Assembly (NCBI GenBank): GCA_002869095.1
Contig: PKTO01000153.1
Location: forward strand, 1-17,615
DNA: 17,615 nt
Reading direction: 5' to 3'
Origin: Clostridiales bacterium
GTDB taxonomy: Bacteria; Bacillota; Clostridia; Peptostreptococcales; BM714
The translations under genes and the position numbers were made by a program. This document shows, piece after piece, positions 14,287-17,615 of the stretch. A model generated the notes under the pieces. It made no database searches and had not been told where the DNA came from. It worked only from the letters and a program-made list of their open reading frames with translations. Positions within the stretch are counted from its first letter, which is position 1; every line of letters begins with the position of its first letter.

Positions 14287-15079
14287 CTTTTCTCACCAAT
14301 TCTTCCTCTTCGTCTTCCTTGGTACGTTCTTTTGGAGACAAGTACGTTGTCAATTTTTCTTCCACAATTCTAGGGTTTGTTCCCGACTGTATAGAAAGAA
14401 CGCCTTCAATCATCATTTCCCTCGTGAAAATCTCTTCTTCCGTTTGACTCTGAAGCTTTGTGGCAATAGGAATCAACACGAGGTTTGCCAATAAAGCACC
14501 GTAAAAAGTTGTGATAAGCGCGGTTGCCATTCCTATCCCGATTGCGCCTGCATCACTCAAATCGCTAAGCATTATGATAAGGCCTATAAGTGTCCCGATC
14601 ATTCCGAAGGCCGGAGCAAGCTCGCCCCACGACCTGAAAATGTTGTGCCCTACACCGTGGCGTCTTTCAACCGTCATTACTTCAAGCCCCATTATTTCCT
14701 TAATACTGTCGGGTTCTATTCCGTCAACCACCATTTGCAATCCCCTCTTGAGAAAATCGTCTCCAATTTCCTCAAGCTCATCTTCCAATGAAAGCAATCC
14801 TTCCGACCTCGCCTTCCGTGAAAGATTTGAAAAAATGCCGACCAATTCCCCTCGATTGTCCATCGGAGATATGAAAGCTTGTCTCAGTATTTTGGGAACC
14901 TCCAGAAGCACCTTCATCGGATAGCTCGCCATCAGCGCCGCAAAAGAGCCGAGAATGGTAATAAGCATGGAAGAAAGGCTCCAGAATATCAAAATGCTTC
15001 CCTGGGTTGCAATCGCTATGATTATTACTGTCAGTCCAATAAAAATGGCCATCAACGGGACCAGATCGAACTTTTTCAT
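14276..15079 (-). CDS. motA: Flagellar stator protein MotA
   Basis: MotA is the four-helix ion-channel subunit that generates torque against FliG. The 267-residue product has two N-terminal helices (about 6-26 and 32-50). A charged cytoplasmic loop follows, with SRKARSEGLLSLE (about 87-99). Two C-terminal helices end with LAPAFGMIGTLIGLIIML and the IGIGMATALITTFYGALLANL segment. ATG at 15079 overlaps the flbD TGA (ATGA), with GGAGG ideally placed before it. The C-terminal tail is unusually acidic (KEDEEEE). It ends in TAG inside motB. Confidence 0.95.
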   Translation of the reverse strand: MKKFDLVPLMAIFIGLTVIIIAIATQGSILIFWSLSSMLITILGSFAALMASYPMKVLLEVPKILRQAFISPMDNRGELVGIFSNLSRKARSEGLLSLEDELEEIGDDFLKRGLQMVVDGIEPDSIKEIMGLEVMTVERRHGVGHNIFRSWGELAPAFGMIGTLIGLIIMLSDLSDAGAIGIGMATALITTFYGALLANLVLIPIATKLQSQTEEEIFTREMMIEGVLSIQSGTNPRIVEEKLTTYLSPKERTKEDEEEELVRKDAS

Positions 15080-15279
15080 TTTAAAACCTCCAAATGCCTA
15101 TTGTTGATTTTTCTACGGTAGGAAATGATCCCTTCCACTACTTCCGATCCCTTTTGGCTAACCCTTATCCTCTTGCCGCTCGTCAAAGTGATTATGGTAT
15201 CGGGTATTTCCTCGATCCTCTCTATCAGTTCAGCATTAAGATAGAATTCTTCTCCCTTTAGGGACGTAAGCTTTACCAT
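15076..15279 (-). CDS. flbD: Flagellar protein FlbD (FlbD/YlzI family)
   Basis: This is a small, widely conserved protein of Gram-positive and spirochaete flagellar operons whose job is not known precisely. The 67-residue product shows the family pattern: VKLTSLKGEEFYLNAELIERIE, then PDTIITLTSGKRIRV, and a tail with EVVEGIISYRRKI. It starts with ATG at 15279, with AAGGAG about 10 nt upstream, and its TGA overlaps motA. It lies 91 nt after flgE, the longest spacer in the flagellar part of the window. That spacer holds two stem-loops. Confidence 0.9.
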   Translation of the reverse strand: MVKLTSLKGEEFYLNAELIERIEEIPDTIITLTSGKRIRVSQKGSEVVEGIISYRRKINNRHLEVLK

Positions 15280-15310
15280 AGGAAAACAGCTCCTTTATGA
15301 ATTTAACTTC

Positions 15311-15336
15311 GGGGCGGGTATACATCCGCCCGCCCC
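15311..15336 (-). promoter_or_regulatory. GC-rich stem-loop in the flgE-flbD spacer (no U-tract)
   Basis: An 8-bp perfect stem, GGGGCGGG with CCCGCCCC (15329-15336 and 15311-15318), surrounds a 10-nt loop. It is far richer in G+C than its surroundings. In the minus-strand transcript the bases after it (GAAGTTAAATTC) contain no run of U, so it is not a typical intrinsic terminator. It could be a processing or mRNA-stability element, or a partial attenuator. Confidence 0.6.
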
Positions 15337-15343
15337 TATTTTC

Positions 15344-15366
15344 AAGCAGACAACAGTTTTCTGCTT
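15344..15366 (-). promoter_or_regulatory. Stem-loop 4 nt downstream of the flgE stop codon
   Basis: A 7-bp perfect stem, AAGCAGA with TCTGCTT (15360-15366 and 15344-15350), has a 9-nt loop. It lies between the flgE TAG and the GC-rich stem-loop, so the flgE message would end in two stacked hairpins. The role is inferred. Confidence 0.45.
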
Positions 15367-15370
15367 TCAA

Positions 15371-16297
15371 CTACCGTTTGAGGTTCAGAAGCTCCTGAAG
15401 CATCTCGTCGGATGTGGAAATGGTCCTCGAATTGGCCTGGTAGGCCCTGCTTGTAATTATCATCTCCGTGAACTCGTTTGCGAGATCCACGTTCGACATC
15501 TCTACCACGCCCTGTCTAATCGTACCGAAGCCACCCTCGTTCGCCACTCCGACTTCAAGATCCCCTGAGTTTCTCGAGTCCAGATATGTGTTTCCACCCA
15601 GCTTGTCAAGCCCTCCCGGGTTCTTGAATTTCCCGATTCCGATTTGCCCCAAAGAGTACACTTCTCCATCACTGTATATGCCCTGTATAAGACCCGATCC
15701 ATCTATTGAAAAAGTCTCCAAGCTTACAGTATCTACCCCAACCTCCATTTCGTTGGGAATGCAAATTGAAACCAATGCAGCACTATCGTCAGTATCAGTC
15801 GGAATGGTGATAACATCACTCGTGTCATGTGAATACACTAACGGGTCACCGGTTGCGGTAAGTCCATCCGCATCATACCCCATGACACGAAGACCTTCAG
15901 CATTTACGAGATTGCCCTCGTAGTCTGTGAAGAACGCCCCGTCGCGCGTATAGCGCTTCATGTCTCCCGCCACGTCCTGCGATACCACGAAGAATCCCTC
16001 TCCCTCAATCGCGAAATCAAGCTCCCTTCCTGTAGGCTGGAGAGCACCTCCGCTCATGACGGTGTCTATCGCCGCCACGCTCACTCCGAGACCAACCTGC
16101 TTGGGGTTGATTCCGCCTCTGCCGTCATCCGACGGCATCTGAGCGCTTGAAAGAGTCTGACTGAAGAGATCCTGGAACCTAGCCCGTCCCGACTTGAAGG
16201 CCGTGGTGTTCACGTTTGCTATGTTGTTTCCTATTACGTCCATCTTTACCTGATTGCTTCTCATTCCGCTTACACCCGAATAGAGTGATCTTAACAT
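15371..16297 (-). CDS. flgE: Flagellar hook protein FlgE
   Basis: FlgE polymerises outside the cell to form the hook, capped by FlgD. The 308-residue product begins MLRSLYSGVSGMRSNQ and has MDVIGNNIANVNTTAFKSGR (about 19-38). It has the IEGEGFFVV segment (about 98-106). It closes with NVDLANEFTEMIITSRAYQAN and DEMLQELLNLKR. It is on the short side for FlgE, meaning a small outer domain. ATG at 16297 follows GGGAGG. Its place after flgD and the TIGR02530-type gene, rather than in the flgF/flgG pair, supports hook over rod. It ends in TAG. It is flanked on both sides by predicted RNA hairpins. Confidence 0.9.
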   Translation of the reverse strand: MLRSLYSGVSGMRSNQVKMDVIGNNIANVNTTAFKSGRARFQDLFSQTLSSAQMPSDDGRGGINPKQVGLGVSVAAIDTVMSGGALQPTGRELDFAIEGEGFFVVSQDVAGDMKRYTRDGAFFTDYEGNLVNAEGLRVMGYDADGLTATGDPLVYSHDTSDVITIPTDTDDSAALVSICIPNEMEVGVDTVSLETFSIDGSGLIQGIYSDGEVYSLGQIGIGKFKNPGGLDKLGGNTYLDSRNSGDLEVGVANEGGFGTIRQGVVEMSNVDLANEFTEMIITSRAYQANSRTISTSDEMLQELLNLKR

Positions 16298-16328
16298 AAT
16301 AAATTCCTCCCTTTTGTTGCGAAGATGC

Positions 16329-16354
16329 GCGCCGCTTCATTCAATCCGCGGCGC
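16329..16354 (-). promoter_or_regulatory. GC-rich stem-loop in the spacer upstream of flgE
   Basis: A 7-bp perfect stem, GCGCCGC with GCGGCGC (16348-16354 and 16329-16335), has a 12-nt loop. It lies about 20 nt before the flgE ribosome site and has no U-tract after it. It leaves the GGGAGG free. Confidence 0.5.
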
Positions 16355-16355
16355 C

Positions 16356-16380
16356 AGGCTTCCTCATGGAGGTCCGGCCT
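16356..16380 (-). promoter_or_regulatory. Imperfect stem-loop directly after the flagellar operon protein gene
   Basis: AGGC pairs with GCCT at the base, and CCTC with GAGG around a 3-nt loop, with a small asymmetric internal loop. It starts one base after the TGA of the preceding gene and stacks next to the stem-loop at 16329-16354. The role is inferred; it is weaker than its neighbour. Confidence 0.3.
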
Positions 16381-16381
16381 G

Positions 16382-16780
16382 TCAGTCTTCGTCTATTATC
16401 ACTGCGCTGTCGATGTTTGTAAAAATGTTTTCCTTTGCATCCCTTTGCCCTACCGCTGTAATTATTGTGCGGTTTCTGACGCTTGCGACAAATGCCATTT
16501 CCTTGTAGAGCAGGAGCGATTCCCTCGCGCCCTTTGCCTCAACCTTATCCATCGCCTTTTCAAGATTCTTCATGTCCCTTTCTGTTAGCTTGAGGTTCCT
16601 CTGTTCAAGCCTCCTCGCAGCATGCGCTGAAACCTTCATCTCCGGCTTCTGATTCTTCGCATTTTCAAGAATCTGCTTGAAGCTTCCTTCTACATCCTTT
16701 GCTACGCCTGAGCCCTTGCCTCTTTTTTCCCCGGCTCCACCTACAGGATAGAGCCTTCCGTTGTTGACCTTGTATGCCAT
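16382..16780 (-). CDS. Flagellar operon protein, TIGR02530-type (between flgD and flgE)
   Basis: This is a small protein typically found between flgD and flgE in Firmicutes; its role is not established but is presumed to be in hook assembly. The 132-residue product has a variable N-terminus. The conserved part is FKQILEN, then VSAHAARRLEQRNLKLTERD, LEKAMDKVEAKGARESLLL and a C-terminal RTIITAVGQRDAKENIFTNI. It starts at ATG 16780, overlapping the flgD TGA (TGATG). A TTG one codon upstream is also possible. It ends in TGA just before the stem-loops that precede flgE. The family assignment is from memory of the pattern. Confidence 0.85.
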   Translation of the reverse strand: MAYKVNNGRLYPVGGAGEKRGKGSGVAKDVEGSFKQILENAKNQKPEMKVSAHAARRLEQRNLKLTERDMKNLEKAMDKVEAKGARESLLLYKEMAFVASVRNRTIITAVGQRDAKENIFTNIDSAVIIDED

Positions 16781-17310
16781 CAAATCACTTCCCCAACCGT
16801 ATCTGTCGCTTCGTCAGCCATCGTTTCGATTTCGGGTTCCGGCGCGAACGCCTCGTCAAGCACCTTTCCTATATGCTCCATCTGCTCGATCATTCGCACA
16901 GCTTGGGCATTCTCAGTTCCCGCAATGTCGAGCAATTCTTCAGCAGGATATTCATTGCCTTCCACTACGACATAAAGATTCGACTCCCTCACCCTAACCG
17001 ACTGAACTTCACCGGTTATTATCGCTTGCTCACCCGCAAGACTGACTGTCTTTCCTATCAGTTGGCTTCCAAAAAGCAAGTTCTGGTTGTCTTTAAGGTC
17101 CGCAATAGCCGAATTCAAATTCTCCATCTGCTCAAGCGCCGAAAACTGTGCCAGCTGCGCAACATACTCTGAATTGTCTCCACCTTCCATCGGATCCTGA
17201 AACTGCAATTGCGCCGAAAGTATCTTGAAAAATTCGTCCTTCCCAAGCTCTTGTTCGCGGTTGGTCCGGTTCGATACGTCCACGTAACTGCTTATCCCGC
17301 TAATTTCCAT
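16780..17310 (-). CDS. flgD: Flagellar hook assembly scaffold FlgD
   Basis: FlgD caps the growing hook and is later replaced. The 176-residue product has the family signature LGKDEFFKILSAQLQFQDPM (about 22-41), followed by EYVAQLAQFSALEQMENL (about 48-65). A beta-rich region with LIGKTVSLAG follows. The C-terminal tail (about 150-176) is acidic and probably disordered. It lacks the large C-terminal tudor/FnIII region of proteobacterial FlgD, as is common in Firmicutes. ATG at 17310 follows AGGAGG, which overlaps the fliK stop. It ends in TGA overlapping the next start. Confidence 0.93.
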   Translation of the reverse strand: MEISGISSYVDVSNRTNREQELGKDEFFKILSAQLQFQDPMEGGDNSEYVAQLAQFSALEQMENLNSAIADLKDNQNLLFGSQLIGKTVSLAGEQAIITGEVQSVRVRESNLYVVVEGNEYPAEELLDIAGTENAQAVRMIEQMEHIGKVLDEAFAPEPEIETMADEATDTVGEVI

Positions 17311-17321
17311 CGTTTCGCCTC

Positions 17322-17615
17322 CTAAGCAAATAAATCCAAACCCTTTGGGTTTTGGGGCCCATCTTCAAAATTCAGCCAAGGTTTGTCGCTTTTTTCATCC
17401 AAAATCTCTTGAACTCCAATGCCGCCTGAACCTCTTCTAAAATTGAAAGCGCCCTGACCAAAATCCCTGGACCCGCCGGTTTGTTGTCCAAAAACGCTTC
17501 CTTCCAATTCCTTGGGTTTTAGGCCCTCAAACTGCTGTAACGGCTTTTCCTCCAAAAGAAGCTGGCTGAGTTGCTCCTTGACCCCTTCGCTCTCAACAAA
17601 AATCCTGCCTTTTAC
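17322..17615 (-). CDS. fliK: Flagellar hook-length control protein FliK, C-terminal 97 residues (cut by window edge)
   Basis: FliK measures hook length and triggers the FlhB export switch. The frame is open to the window edge at 17615 and ends in TAG at 17322. The visible part begins VKGRIFVESEGVKEQLSQLL, which matches the end of the hook-length control domain, where family members have VEN-type strands followed by a helix. The remaining tail is Gly-, Gln- and Phe-rich and low in complexity. Position immediately before flgD agrees. The 5' part is outside the window. Confidence 0.8.
   Translation of the reverse strand, partial: VKGRIFVESEGVKEQLSQLLLEEKPLQQFEGLKPKELEGSVFGQQTGGSRDFGQGAFNFRRGSGGIGVQEILDEKSDKPWLNFEDGPQNPKGLDLFA

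Noticed and set aside
15311..15366. Intrinsic terminator between flgE and flbD
   Set aside because: The stems are strong, but no U-tract follows in the transcribed direction, and the operon continues with tightly linked genes.
1..17615. Complete reassignment of TAA and TAG to Glu in this organism
   Set aside because: Many intact genes here end in TAG (fliK, flgE, motA, fliL, fliO, fliP, fliQ, flgF, SRAP) or TAA (motB, fliR, flhB, flhG, PilZ gene) exactly where family C-termini and downstream ribosome sites place the end. At most partial suppression is possible.

Overview
The window is almost wall to wall coding, and every supported gene lies on the minus strand, so transcription runs from position 17615 towards 1. 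Most of it (about 17615 to 1948) is the later part of a large fla/che-type flagellar operon. Gene order (fliK, flgD, TIGR02530-type orf, flgE, flbD, motA, motB, fliL, fliO, fliP, fliQ, fliR, flhB, flhA, flhF, flhG, PilZ gene, sigma-28 fliA, swrB-like gene, small membrane protein, flgF, flgG), strong GGAGG-type ribosome sites, TTG starts, many ATGA-type overlaps and moderately AT-rich DNA point to a Gram-positive anaerobe of the Clostridia. This is an inference from gene order, not from a search.

Layout in transcription order. Hook genes come first: the FliK C-terminus (cut by the window edge), FlgD scaffold, a flagellar operon protein and FlgE hook subunit. The two spacers flanking flgE each hold two stem-loops without U-tracts. 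Next come FlbD and the MotA/MotB stator, then FliL and the type III export gate (FliO, FliP, FliQ, FliR, FlhB, FlhA). A regulatory block follows: FlhF GTPase, FlhG ATPase, a c-di-GMP-binding PilZ protein and sigma-28. After sigma-28 are a broken swrB-like gene, an unannotated 69-codon membrane-protein ORF, and the distal-rod genes flgF and flgG. The end of the window holds three apparently non-flagellar genes: an unknown 254-residue protein, an SRAP (YedK/HMCES) abasic-site protein and the first 159 codons of dapB (lysine/peptidoglycan pathway).

The most interesting feature is a set of three in-frame stop codons in two flagellar genes. flhA is otherwise full length (692 codons) but has one TAA at codon 390, immediately followed by ATG. 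The swrB-like gene has a TAA and a TAG, both inside the middle copy of a 21-bp tandem repeat that encodes coiled-coil heptads. All three sit where Glu (or Asp/Glu) is expected and are one G-to-T change from GAA or GAG. As written, the sequence implies a damaged, switchable or recoded flagellar system, or consensus sequence errors. Immediately downstream, a 7-A run next to the swrB-like stop codon and the lack of a canonical start for the 69-codon ORF suggest unusual translation there. I found no rRNA, tRNA, CRISPR array, insertion sequence or convincing promoter, and no gene-free stretch over 300 bases.
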